From: Aeromonas caviae
Lineage (GTDB): Bacteria; Pseudomonadota; Gammaproteobacteria; Enterobacterales; Aeromonadaceae
Assembly (NCBI RefSeq): GCF_000819785.1
Contig: NZ_CDBK01000034.1
Coordinates: forward strand, 90,577-128,418
Reading direction: 5' to 3'
Length of the DNA: 37,842 nt
The notes beneath the pieces were generated by a model that was not told the origin of the DNA, made no database searches, and saw only the letters and a list, made by a program, of their open reading frames with translations. Positions 8,948-16,527 of this stretch are shown piece after piece; the first letter of the stretch is position 1, and each line of letters begins with the position of its first letter. Both the position numbers and the translations under genes were made by a program.

Positions 8948-8969
8948 AAACTATAACAAGCAATAGTTT
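8948..8969. promoter_or_regulatory. Inverted repeat upstream of brnQ
   Basis: AAACTAT (8948-8954) and ATAGTTT (8963-8969) are perfect 7-bp arms around 8 bases, 22 bases before the chosen brnQ start. It could be an operator or an mRNA hairpin that limits ribosome access; nothing in the sequence decides between these. Confidence 0.4.
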
Positions 8970-8990
8970 ACAAGACAGACGAGGTTGAAC

Positions 8991-10298
8991 TTGACGAAAT
9001 CACTCACATTGTCCGATGTACTCGGATTGGGCTTCATGACCTTTGCGTTCTATCTGGGCGCAGGCAACATCATCTTCCCGCCCCTGGCCGGCTTCATGGC
9101 GGGTGAGCACCTCTCCCTGGCCATGCTGGGCTTCCTGGTCACCGCCGTGGGCCTGCCCCTCATCACCATCATCGCCGTCGCCAAGGCTGGCAACGGCTGG
9201 GCCGGCATGACCAAGCTGCTGCCGACCGGCGTGGCCACCGCACTGGCCGTCGCCATCTACATCATCATCGGCCCGGCCTTCGCCGCCCCCCGTACCGGCC
9301 TAGTGGCCTACGAGATGGGCCTCAAGCCCTTCCTTGGCGACATGGGACCATCCGGTCTGGCTGCCTACACAGTACTGTTCTTCGGCGTGGCCATCCTGGT
9401 CTCCCTGAACCAGGGCAAGCTGATGGATGCCATCGGCAAGTACCTGACCCCGCTGCTGCTGCTGCTGCTGCTGACCCTGGCCATCGGTGTCTTCGTCGCA
9501 CCGCAAGGAAGCATGCCTGCCGCATCCGGTGACTACCAGAGCACCCCCTTCGTGAAGGGCATTCTGGAAGGCTACAACACCATGGACACCCTGGCGTCCC
9601 TGATGTTCGGCGCCCTGATCGTCGACCTGCTGCGCCAAAAAGGCATCCATGACTACCAGAGCCAGTTCAAGTACCTGGCCATCGCGGGCATCATCTCCGC
9701 CATCGGTCTCTCCGTGGTCTATGTCTCCCTGTTCCAGCTGGGCAACACCGCTGCCGGCGTCGCCACAGACGTGAGCAACGGCGGTGCCATCGTCAACGCC
9801 TACGTGCTGAGCCTGTTCGGCCAACCGGGTCAGTTCATCCTGGCTGCCATCATCACCCTGGCCTGCTTCACCACGGCCGTCGGCCTCATCTCCGCCTGCT
9901 CCGACTTCTTCCACAACCTGACCGGCATGAGCTACAAGAAGCTGGTCGTGCTGCTGGGTGTCATCTGCGGCGTCGTGGCCAACGTGGGCCTGAGCCAGCT
10001 CATCAGCCTCTCCATTCCGGTGCTGGTCGCCATCTACCCGGTTGCCGTGGCGCTGGTGCTGGTCACCTTCCTGAAGGGTTACTTCGGTCGCCCCCGCCTG
10101 GTGTTCCGCTCCGTGCTGCTGGTCGCCTTCCTGTTCGGCTGCCTGGACGGCCTGGGCGCCGCCGGCATGAAGATGGATGCGTTCGCCTTCCTACCGCTGT
10201 TTGACAAGGGTCTGGCCTGGTTGCTGCCGACCCTGCTGGCCTGTGGCCTCGGTGTCATGGTGCGTGGCAATGGCAAGCTGGCAGCAGAAGCAGCCTGA
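8991..10298 (+). CDS. brnQ: Branched-chain amino acid carrier BrnQ (LIVCS family)
   Basis: BrnQ imports leucine, isoleucine and valine across the inner membrane with sodium or protons. The 435-residue protein is hydrophobic throughout with about 12 spans and opens with the family pattern LGLGFMTFAFYLGAGNIIFP. Start choice: two in-frame TTG codons lie at 8985 and 8991. The GAGG at 8981-8984 touches the first and is six bases from the second, so 8991 is preferred. A rare TTG start suggests low translation. It stands alone, behind a structured leader and before a strong terminator. Confidence 0.95.
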   Translation: MTKSLTLSDVLGLGFMTFAFYLGAGNIIFPPLAGFMAGEHLSLAMLGFLVTAVGLPLITIIAVAKAGNGWAGMTKLLPTGVATALAVAIYIIIGPAFAAPRTGLVAYEMGLKPFLGDMGPSGLAAYTVLFFGVAILVSLNQGKLMDAIGKYLTPLLLLLLLTLAIGVFVAPQGSMPAASGDYQSTPFVKGILEGYNTMDTLASLMFGALIVDLLRQKGIHDYQSQFKYLAIAGIISAIGLSVVYVSLFQLGNTAAGVATDVSNGGAIVNAYVLSLFGQPGQFILAAIITLACFTTAVGLISACSDFFHNLTGMSYKKLVVLLGVICGVVANVGLSQLISLSIPVLVAIYPVAVALVLVTFLKGYFGRPRLVFRSVLLVAFLFGCLDGLGAAGMKMDAFAFLPLFDKGLAWLLPTLLACGLGVMVRGNGKLAAEAA

Positions 10299-10320
10299 TA
10301 ACAGATCTTGACCAAATAAA

Positions 10321-10348
10321 GAGGCCAGCATTCGCTGGCCTCTTTTTT
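10321..10348 (+). terminator. Terminator of brnQ
   Basis: A perfect 9-bp stem GAGGCCAGC/GCTGGCCTC with the loop ATTC is followed by six T. The reverse strand has a weaker T-rich tail, so it may also end the convergent zur-cheX transcript. Confidence 0.92.
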
Positions 10349-10387
10349 GTTGGTGCAATCTGGTCCATCCGTTGTGGAGAGCGCTCG

Positions 10388-10615
10388 TCAGAGTACGGTT
10401 GCTGGCTTGGGTTTGCCTGCAAGACCGTACCAGTGATGCTCAAACCGGCCCGCATGCCAGCGCAGGGTGCCCCAGGGCTGGTCAGCCTGCCAGCGCGGGA
10501 AGTTGATCTCCACGCGGTTGTCTTCGTACTTGTAGAGAGAGGTGCTGATCTCGATATCCGACAGGATAAGCAGCACCACCCCACCGATGACACTCCATTT
10601 CAGCATCTTCCACAT
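10388..10615 (-). CDS. Small protein with one membrane span, unknown function
   Basis: A 75-residue protein. Residues 8-20 are hydrophobic (VIGGVVLLILSDI), followed by a polar, Trp- and His-rich tail with many aromatics. The start lies five bases after the cheX stop, so it is very likely co-translated with cheX. I do not recognise a family. The reading frame's position in an operon and its coherent membrane-plus-soluble layout support it as a real gene. It is either a single-pass membrane protein or an uncleaved signal-anchor protein with its tail in the periplasm. Confidence 0.6.
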   Translation of the reverse strand: MWKMLKWSVIGGVVLLILSDIEISTSLYKYEDNRVEINFPRWQADQPWGTLRWHAGRFEHHWYGLAGKPKPATVL

Positions 10616-10620
10616 GGCGA

Positions 10621-11082
10621 TTACTCGAAGCAGATCTCGATGGTGGCACGGCCATACTCCGATTCGAACGGCATCATGATCTTGGCGCCGTCGGCCCGGT
10701 GAGTAATGGTGTGATTGGGACCGGAGACGATGACCGGGGTCGCCATGTCGAACTCATAGCCCTTCTCCCCCAGCATGCGTTTGGCGCCGCCCGTCACCAT
10801 GTTGGTGATCTCGCCCACCATGTCGGTCACTTCCTCGTTGATGGTGGCCGGCGCCTCCCCCAGCATGCGACGCATGATCTCCAATGCCAGCCCCTTCTCG
10901 AAGCTGATGGAGAGGGAACCCCGGGTCTGCGGACCCACCATGCCAATCAGGCCGGAGACATCTCCCCGAGCCAGCTCGTCCGTCTTGCGCTTGGGCGCGC
11001 CCGGTTTGAGTTCCAGCTGTGCCATGGTGGAGAGCACGTTGAGCAGGGAGAGCAGGAACGGGTTTACAAAATCAGCCTTCAT
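10621..11082 (-). CDS. CheX-like chemotaxis phosphatase domain protein
   Basis: A 153-residue single-domain protein of the CheC/CheX/FliY phosphatase superfamily. The conserved helix carries ExxN (Glu91-Ile-Thr-Asn94 in VGEITNMVTGGA), the catalytic signature that dephosphorylates CheY-type receivers. Only one ExxN is present, as in CheX rather than CheC. It probably acts on a phosphorylated response regulator in the cytosol, but no che genes are nearby, so the partner is unknown. Its first codons overlap the 3' end of zur by 11 bases. Confidence 0.8.
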   Translation of the reverse strand: MKADFVNPFLLSLLNVLSTMAQLELKPGAPKRKTDELARGDVSGLIGMVGPQTRGSLSISFEKGLALEIMRRMLGEAPATINEEVTDMVGEITNMVTGGAKRMLGEKGYEFDMATPVIVSGPNHTITHRADGAKIMMPFESEYGRATIEICFE

Positions 11083-11536
11083 CTTGACTTCCTACGGTAG
11101 CGGAACAGCGGGCACATTGACCATGGGCTTCTATGGTCTTGTTGGTAATAGTAAAACCATGCTGATGAGCCTGCTCGGAAAAGGCGCCGTCGATGGCGGG
11201 ATCGTGCAGCTCCACTACCTCACCGCAACGATCGCAGATCAGCAGTTGCATCGGGTGGGCATGGTCGAAGTGGCAGCAGAAGATGAAGGCGTTGAGCGAC
11301 TCCACCTTGTGGGCAAAGCCCTGTTCGAGCAGGAAGTCGAGCGCCCGATAGACGGTAGGCGGTTTGGCATGAGCCTCGGTCTGCTGCAACTGGGCCAGCA
11401 AATCATAGGCACTGATGGCATTGCCGTGGGCGGCAAGCAGCCGGAGCACCTGGCGCCGTGTCGGGGTGAAACGGATCCCGCGCTGCTCGCAGAGGCGCTC
11501 CGCTCGTTGTAGAAGTTGGTCTTGATTCATGTTCAC
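11072..11536 (-). CDS. zur: Zinc uptake regulator Zur (Fur family)
   Basis: Zur represses zinc-import genes when bound to zinc. The 154-residue protein shows the Fur-family winged helix with the Zur-specific run [16 protein letters not shown] (59-74) and HKVES, and two CxxC pairs, Cys101/Cys104 and Cys141/Cys144, that bind the structural zinc. It is shorter at the C-terminus than E. coli Zur. It is divergent from dusA, as in enterics where zur and dusA are near neighbours. I see no clear Zur box in its own upstream region. Confidence 0.93.
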   Translation of the reverse strand: MNMNQDQLLQRAERLCEQRGIRFTPTRRQVLRLLAAHGNAISAYDLLAQLQQTEAHAKPPTVYRALDFLLEQGFAHKVESLNAFIFCCHFDHAHPMQLLICDRCGEVVELHDPAIDGAFSEQAHQHGFTITNKTIEAHGQCARCSATVGSQDEG

Positions 11537-11623
11537 GCAGATACCCTGTCAATTAGCCGGATACTATCACAGGGCCCCCAGTGCGCGGCGACAAAATTCA
11601 TTTTCTGGGGCTGTCTCACGTTG

Positions 11624-11632
11624 TGATAGAAT
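11624..11632 (+). promoter_or_regulatory. Extended -10 promoter element for dusA
   Basis: TGATAGAAT fits an extended -10 (TG-N-TAGAAT). No convincing -35 is seen, as is usual for this class. The predicted transcript start is near 11638, about 20 bases before the first dusA start codon. Confidence 0.45.
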
Positions 11633-11657
11633 CCCGCCCCTTGTTTGGCCAACCCGG

Positions 11658-12653
11658 ATGATTTTTATGCAGGCGCAGCGCTTTTCCATCGCCCCCATGC
11701 TGGACTGGACCGATCGGCATTGCCGTTATTTCCACCGTCTGATGACCCGCCAGACCCTGCTCTATACCGAGATGGTGACCACGGGCGCCATCATCCACGG
11801 CAAGGGCGACTATCTGGGTTACAGCGAGCAGGAACACCCTCTCGCCCTGCAACTGGGTGGCAGCAACCCGGCAGACCTGGCCCGCTGCGCCAGGCTCGCC
11901 GAGGAGCGCGGGTATGACGAGGTCAACCTCAACGTCGGCTGCCCTTCCGATCGGGTGCAAAACGGCCGCTTCGGCGCCTGCCTCATGGGCGAACCCGCGC
12001 TGGTGGCTGATTGCGTCAAGGCGATGCGCGACGTAGTCGACATTCCGGTCACCGTGAAGACCCGTATCGGCATCGACGAGCAAGACTCCTACGAGTTCTT
12101 GCAGGCCTTCATCGAGCAGGTAAGGGACGCCGGTTGCGATACCTTCATCGTCCATGCCCGCAAGGCCTGGCTGAGCGGCCTGAGTCCGAAAGAGAACCGC
12201 GAGATCCCGCCCCTCGATTATCCTCGCGTCTACCGGGTCAAGCAGGATTACCCGGATCTGACCATTGCCATCAACGGCGGGGTGACCAGTCTGGAGCAGA
12301 CTCTTGAACATCTGCAGCACCTCGACGGGGTCATGATGGGCCGCGAAGCCTACCAGAACCCCTACATTCTGGCCCAGGTGGACAATCTGGTGTTCGGCGA
12401 GAACCGTGCCGTGCCGAGCCGCCACGAGGTGGTGCGGATGATGCTGCCTTATATCGAACAAGAGCTGGCCAAGGGCAACTACCTCTCCCACATGACCCGC
12501 CACATGCTGGGGTTGTTCCAGAACATGCAGGGGGCGCGCGCCTGGCGTCGCCATCTGAGCGAGAATGCCTGCAAGCCGGGGGCCGACATTCAAGTGGTGC
12601 TGGACGCCATGGCCAAGGTGCCGGAGTTCGCGCCAGCCGACGCGGTGGAGTGA
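11658..12653 (+). CDS. dusA: tRNA-dihydrouridine(20/20a) synthase DusA
   Basis: DusA is an FMN enzyme that reduces uridines 20 and 20a in the tRNA D-loop. The 331-residue TIM-barrel protein has [13 protein letters not shown] near the N-terminus and the catalytic Cys95 in [12 protein letters not shown], followed by VKTRIGID and HARKAW motifs. The frame is open further upstream, but 11658 (or ATG 11667) fits the family N-terminus and the candidate promoter. A small membrane-protein gene starts three bases after its stop. Confidence 0.95.
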   Translation: MIFMQAQRFSIAPMLDWTDRHCRYFHRLMTRQTLLYTEMVTTGAIIHGKGDYLGYSEQEHPLALQLGGSNPADLARCARLAEERGYDEVNLNVGCPSDRVQNGRFGACLMGEPALVADCVKAMRDVVDIPVTVKTRIGIDEQDSYEFLQAFIEQVRDAGCDTFIVHARKAWLSGLSPKENREIPPLDYPRVYRVKQDYPDLTIAINGGVTSLEQTLEHLQHLDGVMMGREAYQNPYILAQVDNLVFGENRAVPSRHEVVRMMLPYIEQELAKGNYLSHMTRHMLGLFQNMQGARAWRRHLSENACKPGADIQVVLDAMAKVPEFAPADAVE

Positions 12654-12655
12654 TC

Positions 12656-12805
12656 ATGTACCGCTTCACAGGATCCTGGCTGCACAAGGCCCTGGTGCGT
12701 CTGTGCGCCGGCCTGCTCACCATTCTCGGCATCAAGCTCAGCGCCTTCTATTTCATCGGGCTGCTGATCGTGCTGGGGCTGCACCGGGACCAACTCCTGG
12801 GCTGA
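12656..12805 (+). CDS. 49-residue membrane protein downstream of dusA
   Basis: An ATG at 12656 opens a 49-codon frame directly after the dusA stop, with GGTGGAG five bases ahead. The predicted protein has a basic N-terminus (HKALVR) and one long hydrophobic stretch, roughly residues 15-42, followed by a charged end. It is likely co-translated with dusA and followed at once by a terminator. In enterics this position holds pspG, but I see no clear similarity to PspG in sequence. Function unknown. Confidence 0.6.
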   Translation: MYRFTGSWLHKALVRLCAGLLTILGIKLSAFYFIGLLIVLGLHRDQLLG

Positions 12806-12830
12806 ACGCCACCTCTCTCGAACAAGAAAA

Positions 12831-12857
12831 AGCCGGCGCCCCTGCGCCGGCTTTTTT
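12831..12857 (+). terminator. Bidirectional terminator
   Basis: A perfect 9-bp stem AGCCGGCGC/GCGCCGGCT with the loop CCCT is flanked by A-rich sequence before and six T after. It ends the dusA transcript and probably also the convergent gene that ends at 12888. Confidence 0.92.
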
Positions 12858-12887
12858 GTCACCACGGAGGCGGCCCGACAGTCTGGC

Positions 12888-13313
12888 TTACTCCTCCTGA
12901 ACCATGAACTGGAGTTCAGGGGGAGAAGAGGTCAGCACATCGGCGCAGTAATCCCAGGTCGAGATGCGGTAGTGCTGCAAATCTTCATCCAGGTGCAGTC
13001 CATCGGATTCCTGATGGAACCAGCTGGCGAAACGGGACGGGGTGATGAGCTGGATCTGCTCCTCGATGACGTGGCTGTCACGCCCCTCCGCCAGATCACA
13101 ATCCTCCATCACCCGCACCGCGAAGATGTGGCGAAAACTCACCCGGCACAGGGGCAACGGAGGCAAATCGATGCTGCGAGCGCGCCCCAGCATGACGGTC
13201 AGGGTGTCGCTCCAGATATCCTGATGCAGTTCGGCAACGACCAGGCCGGGAGGGAGTTGACGAGAGGGAGCCCAGGGGACGGCTACCTGCCGAATGGCAT
13301 TTTTCTGTTCCAT
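12888..13313 (-). CDS. Conserved-looking hypothetical protein, 141 residues
   Basis: I do not recognise this protein. The frame is open further upstream, but the start at 13313 has a very good GAGG five bases ahead, while longer versions would begin inside the hupA terminator. The protein is acidic and soluble, without a signal peptide or membrane span. It has a Pro/Leu-rich central run and a C-terminal half rich in Asp, Glu, His and Trp (HYRISTWDYCADVL). Its size and acidity resemble small immunity-type or adaptor proteins, but that is only a guess. It lies alone between hupA and dusA. Confidence 0.65.
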   Translation of the reverse strand: MEQKNAIRQVAVPWAPSRQLPPGLVVAELHQDIWSDTLTVMLGRARSIDLPPLPLCRVSFRHIFAVRVMEDCDLAEGRDSHVIEEQIQLITPSRFASWFHQESDGLHLDEDLQHYRISTWDYCADVLTSSPPELQFMVQEE

Positions 13314-13381
13314 ATCCACCTCGCTACAGCGCATGCCATATCCTGAGTGTATCTGAAACAAATTTTGACGAAGATGGCAAG

Positions 13382-13406
13382 AAAAAACCCGGCACAAGCC
13401 GGGTTT
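13382..13406 (-). terminator. Terminator of hupA
   Basis: On the minus strand the arms AAACCCGGC and GCCGGGTTT enclose a 4-base loop, and the T-run extends to six T. It lies 21 bases after the hupA stop. Confidence 0.9.
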
Positions 13407-13426
13407 CATTTGATTACAAGACGACC

Positions 13427-13699
13427 TTATTTGACGGCGTCTTTCAGCGCCTTGCCAGCCACGAAGGACGGCACATTGGCAGCTGCAATCTGGATCTCTT
13501 TACCGGTTTGCGGGTTGCGACCGGTACGGCCCGCGCGATGGTTGACCTTGAAGGTACCAAAACCCACCAACTGAACGGCATCGCCCTCTTTCAGGCTCTG
13601 GGTAATACCATTGATGATCTCTTCCAGAGCGACTTTGGCCTGAGCTTTGCTCAGGTCTGCTTTGGCGGCAATTGCATCGACAAGTTGAGCTTTGTTCAT
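13427..13699 (-). CDS. hupA: DNA-binding protein HU-alpha
   Basis: HU is a small dimeric nucleoid protein that bends DNA. The 90 residues match the family along the full length, including [21 protein letters not shown] (near 46-66, the DNA-embracing arm) and the end [12 protein letters not shown]. The frame is open eight codons upstream, but MNKAQLVD with AAAGGAAATGTT ahead is the classical HU start. It looks more like HU-alpha than HU-beta. The gene is monocistronic with its own promoter and terminator. Confidence 0.96.
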   Translation of the reverse strand: MNKAQLVDAIAAKADLSKAQAKVALEEIINGITQSLKEGDAVQLVGFGTFKVNHRAGRTGRNPQTGKEIQIAAANVPSFVAGKALKDAVK

Positions 13700-13720
13700 A
13701 ACATTTCCTTTATGATCGGG

Positions 13721-13748
13721 CATTTAGCACCGGGCCACTCTATTCAAA
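13721..13748 (-). promoter_or_regulatory. Candidate hupA promoter
   Basis: On the minus strand TTTGAA (13748-13743) and TAAATG (13726-13721) are 16 bases apart, just 22 bases before the hupA start. The match is moderate. Confidence 0.45.
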
Positions 13749-13923
13749 AAAAAACACTCAGGCAAAGGCTTTATCAGCCGGATTGGCTTGAATGCTGGGG
13801 TTTTCATCAAGATCTGCGGAAATAGTCACATATATCGCCCCCTTGTCCCCTGGATGGGCGACAGGATGCGAAGTACCGGTGGGGAGAGGCATGCAAATCC
13901 CCGCCTGATGTAACAATATCCCT

Positions 13924-13970
13924 ACACTCCTATTGACGGTCAACTGGATTTTCCCTAGTTATAGGAGTGT
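13924..13970 (+). promoter_or_regulatory. rsd promoter embraced by a 10-bp inverted repeat
   Basis: TTGACG (13933-13938) and TAGTTA (13956-13961) are spaced by 17 bases, a good sigma-70 pattern. Perfect arms ACACTCCTAT (13924-13933) and ATAGGAGTGT (13961-13970) bracket it, touching both promoter hexamers. A repressor or activator binding both arms would cover the promoter. The regulator is unknown. Confidence 0.55.
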
Positions 13971-14037
13971 CGTCAGTCGATGAGAATGACCGGAGGCGTG
14001 CGACCCGAGTGCCGCATGCCATGCCCATGGAGGGACT

Positions 14038-14520
14038 ATGTTAACTGAACTGGAAAAAACCAAGCGCGCACTGGCAGGCAAGCACAGAGCAATAGATGAC
14101 TGGCTGGATGCCAGACAGGCGTTGCTGGTCGAGTACATGCGACTGGCAGGCCTCATGCCCGCCAAGTGCAAGCAACGCACCCTCCCAGGCCATGTAGAAC
14201 TGCAACGTTTTTGCGAACAACTGGTCGACTACGTCAGCGCAGGCCATTTCGAGATCTACAACCACGTCGTCACCGCCTTTGAGCAAGCCAGCGGCGACAA
14301 ACTGGAGCTAGCCAAGCGTATCTACCCCCATATCCGTGCCTGTACCGAATTCGCGCTGGAGTTCAACGACAAGTACAGCAACGCCGACGAAGCCCAGTTG
14401 CTGCAACTGGACGAGGATCTGAACCAACTCGGCCCCGTGCTGGAAGACAGGTTCAAACAGGAGGATCGGCTGGTCAAGGCGCTGCAGGTGGTGGAATCCC
14501 TCAGCCATCAGCAGGTCTGA
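14038..14520 (+). CDS. rsd: Sigma-70 regulator Rsd
   Basis: Rsd is an anti-sigma factor that binds domain 4 of RpoD in stationary phase and favours use of alternative sigma factors. The 160-residue helical protein has the Rsd/AlgQ pattern, including LLVEYMRLAGL, the segment LVDYVSAGHFEIY (near 62-74) and the acidic C-terminal helix LEDRFKQEDRLV. GGAGGG lies four bases before the ATG. It has its own candidate promoter with an inverted repeat. Confidence 0.93.
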   Translation: MLTELEKTKRALAGKHRAIDDWLDARQALLVEYMRLAGLMPAKCKQRTLPGHVELQRFCEQLVDYVSAGHFEIYNHVVTAFEQASGDKLELAKRIYPHIRACTEFALEFNDKYSNADEAQLLQLDEDLNQLGPVLEDRFKQEDRLVKALQVVESLSHQQV

Positions 14521-14522
14521 TA

Positions 14523-14548
14523 TTCAATATCGGAGCCAGTTCAATATC
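14523..14548 (+). repeat. Direct repeat TTCAATATC upstream of the PilZ gene
   Basis: TTCAATATC occurs at 14523-14531 and again at 14540-14548, 17 bases apart, between rsd and the small PilZ gene. It could be a tandem binding site; there is no further evidence. Confidence 0.35.
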
Positions 14549-14622
14549 CTGGCGTGCCAGCTGGATTACACTCTGCAACATGAAGGATGAGCATCTTGCT
14601 CGCACGCAGACCGGAGACGACC

Positions 14623-15009
14623 ATGGCCGAGCGCCGCCACTTTACTCGGATTTTCTATTTGACCGCCGCCAAGCTCACCCAAGGTGAACACCAGTGGCGC
14701 ACCCAGCTGGTCGATGTCTCCCTGCAGGGAGCCCTGCTGCTCAGACCCGAGGATTGGGTCGCCAGCGAGGACAAGGAGTACGAAATCTGCTTCGTGCTCG
14801 GGGGCAGCGACATCGAGATCAAGATGCAGGTCGAGCTGACCCACGAAGCCAGCAAGAAGCTGGGGTTTTACTGCCACCACATCGACATCGACAGCGCCAC
14901 TCACCTCAAGCGGATGATCGAGCTGAACATCGGAGAGGAGCAACTGCTCCATCGCGAGCTGGAGCAGTTGCTGCAAGAGCACCGAGACCACGTCCCCCCC
15001 GAATCCTGA
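14623..15009 (+). CDS. PilZ domain cyclic-di-GMP-binding protein, 128 residues
   Basis: A stand-alone PilZ domain. The N-terminus carries RxxxR (Arg5-His-Phe-Thr-Arg9) and residues 31-36 are DVSLQG, matching D/NxSxxG. Both are the cyclic-di-GMP contact motifs, so binding is expected. A short C-terminal helix rich in Glu, Leu and Gln follows (residues 95-125). The start at 14623 is set by GGAG six bases ahead and by RxxxR at the very N-terminus; an upstream in-frame ATG has no such site. It is convergent with radA and shares its terminator. Confidence 0.88.
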   Translation: MAERRHFTRIFYLTAAKLTQGEHQWRTQLVDVSLQGALLLRPEDWVASEDKEYEICFVLGGSDIEIKMQVELTHEASKKLGFYCHHIDIDSATHLKRMIELNIGEEQLLHRELEQLLQEHRDHVPPES

Positions 15010-15027
15010 GCGGGCGGGCAGAAAAAC

Positions 15028-15055
15028 AAAGGAGCGTCCATACGCTCCTTTTTCA
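15028..15055. terminator. Bidirectional terminator PilZ/radA
   Basis: The arms AAAGGAGCGT and ACGCTCCTTT with the loop CCAT make a perfect 10-bp stem, with T-rich tails on both strands. It separates two convergent genes. Confidence 0.85.
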
Positions 15056-15062
15056 TGGTTGG

Positions 15063-16427
15063 TTACAGGGCCTCGAGGGCATCGGAGAGTTTCTTCACCG
15101 GCACCACCTCCATCCCCTCGATGGGATGTTTGGGCGCATTGGCATGCGGGACGATGGCTCGGCGGAAACCGTGCTTGGCCGCCTCCTGCAGTCGCTCCTG
15201 ACCCGAGGGCACGGGCCGTATCTCGCCGGAGAGTCCCACCTCACCAAAGACCACCAGATCCTTGGGCAGGGCCTGATCCCGGAAGCTCGACACCATGGCC
15301 AGCAGCAGCGCCAGATCCGCGCTGGTCTCCTCGACTTTGACGCCACCCACCACGTTGATGAACACATCCTGATCCGCCATCTGCAACCCGCCGTGACGAT
15401 GCAGCACCGCCAGCAGCATGGCGAGACGGTTGTGGTCCATCCCCACCGCCACCCGGCGCGGATTGGAGAGCTGGGAGTAATCCACCAGCGCCTGCAACTC
15501 CACCAGCAGGGGGCGCGTGCCTTCCCAGATCACCATGACGATGGAGCCCGGCGCCTGCTCCTCCCCGCGGCTGAGGAAAATCGCGGAAGGGTTGCTCACC
15601 TCCTTCATTCCCTGCCCGGTCATGGCGAAGACCCCCAGTTCGTTGACCGCACCGAAGCGGTTCTTATGGGAGCGCAGGGTGCGAAAACGCGAGTCGTGCC
15701 CGCCATCCAGCAGCACGGAGCAGTCGATGCAGTGCTCCAGCACCTTGGGGCCCGCCAGGGTGCCGTCCTTGGTGACGTGGCCCACCATGAAGATGGCCAC
15801 ATGATTCTGCTTGGCATAGCGTGTCAGCAGCGCCGCCGACTCCCGCACCTGGGAGACGGACCCCGGCGCAGACTGCACATCCGCCACGTGCATCACCTGG
15901 ATGGAGTCGATGACCATGATCTGAGGTTGCTCCTGCTGGGCGATGAGGCAGATCTGCTCTACGCTGGTCTCGGACAACATGCGCAGCTTGTCCGTGGGCA
16001 GACCCAGCCGACCGGCCCGCATCGCCACCTGTTGCAGTGATTCCTCACCGGTCACATAAAGGGTCTTCATGCGCTGCGCCAGGCCGCACATGGTCTGCAG
16101 CAACAGAGTCGACTTGCCGGCCCCGGGGTTGCCACCGATGAGAATGGCCGAACCGGGGACCACGCCGCCACCGAGTACGCGGTCCAGCTCTTTGAAGCCC
16201 GAGCTGAAACGGGGGATCTCCGTGGTGGCGATCTCCGCCAGGGTCTGCACCTGGCTGCCGACGGCGCCCGCATAACCGGTATAGCGAGCGCTCTTGCCGG
16301 GTGTCGTCACCCCCAGTCGCACCTCGGTGATGGTGTTCCACTCCTTGCACTCGCTGCACTGGCCTTGCCAGCGGGTGAAGTCGGCTCCACATTCGGAACA
16401 AACATAGGCGGTTTTGTTTTTGGCCAT
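15063..16427 (-). CDS. radA: DNA repair protein RadA (Sms)
   Basis: RadA is a RecA-like helicase that promotes branch migration and processing of recombination intermediates. The 454-residue protein begins with a four-cysteine zinc finger (Cys10, Cys13, Cys24, Cys27), then Walker A GGNPGAGKST (98-107), the RadA-specific KNRFG motif (255-259) and a Lon-protease-like C-terminal domain. The size is normal. It is divergent from the 791-residue PilZ gene with only 100 bases between starts. Confidence 0.97.
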   Translation of the reverse strand: MAKNKTAYVCSECGADFTRWQGQCSECKEWNTITEVRLGVTTPGKSARYTGYAGAVGSQVQTLAEIATTEIPRFSSGFKELDRVLGGGVVPGSAILIGGNPGAGKSTLLLQTMCGLAQRMKTLYVTGEESLQQVAMRAGRLGLPTDKLRMLSETSVEQICLIAQQEQPQIMVIDSIQVMHVADVQSAPGSVSQVRESAALLTRYAKQNHVAIFMVGHVTKDGTLAGPKVLEHCIDCSVLLDGGHDSRFRTLRSHKNRFGAVNELGVFAMTGQGMKEVSNPSAIFLSRGEEQAPGSIVMVIWEGTRPLLVELQALVDYSQLSNPRRVAVGMDHNRLAMLLAVLHRHGGLQMADQDVFINVVGGVKVEETSADLALLLAMVSSFRDQALPKDLVVFGEVGLSGEIRPVPSGQERLQEAAKHGFRRAIVPHANAPKHPIEGMEVVPVKKLSDALEAL

Positions 16428-16527
16428 GGATAACTCGGGGACAGGATGAATTCCTGCTTGATATACTTGTTTGCGACCGGCAGATCAAACCCAGAATCGG
16501 AAAAGTGACTTTCCGCGGCAGGAATAC

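Larger units (their letters stand above)
13700..14037. other. Intergenic region hupA/rsd (338 bases)
   Basis: The region holds a candidate hupA promoter next to its start (13721-13748), and the rsd promoter with its inverted repeat near the other end (13924-13970). The middle part, 13750-13920, has no tRNA, terminator or credible gene; a 61-codon minus-strand frame there lacks a ribosome binding site. Confidence 0.6.

Noticed and set aside
12656..12805. Calling the small gene after dusA pspG
   Set aside because: Position fits but the length (49 against about 80 residues) and sequence do not.
13758..13943. 61-codon minus-strand frame between hupA and rsd
   Set aside because: No ribosome binding site, and it overlaps the rsd promoter dyad.
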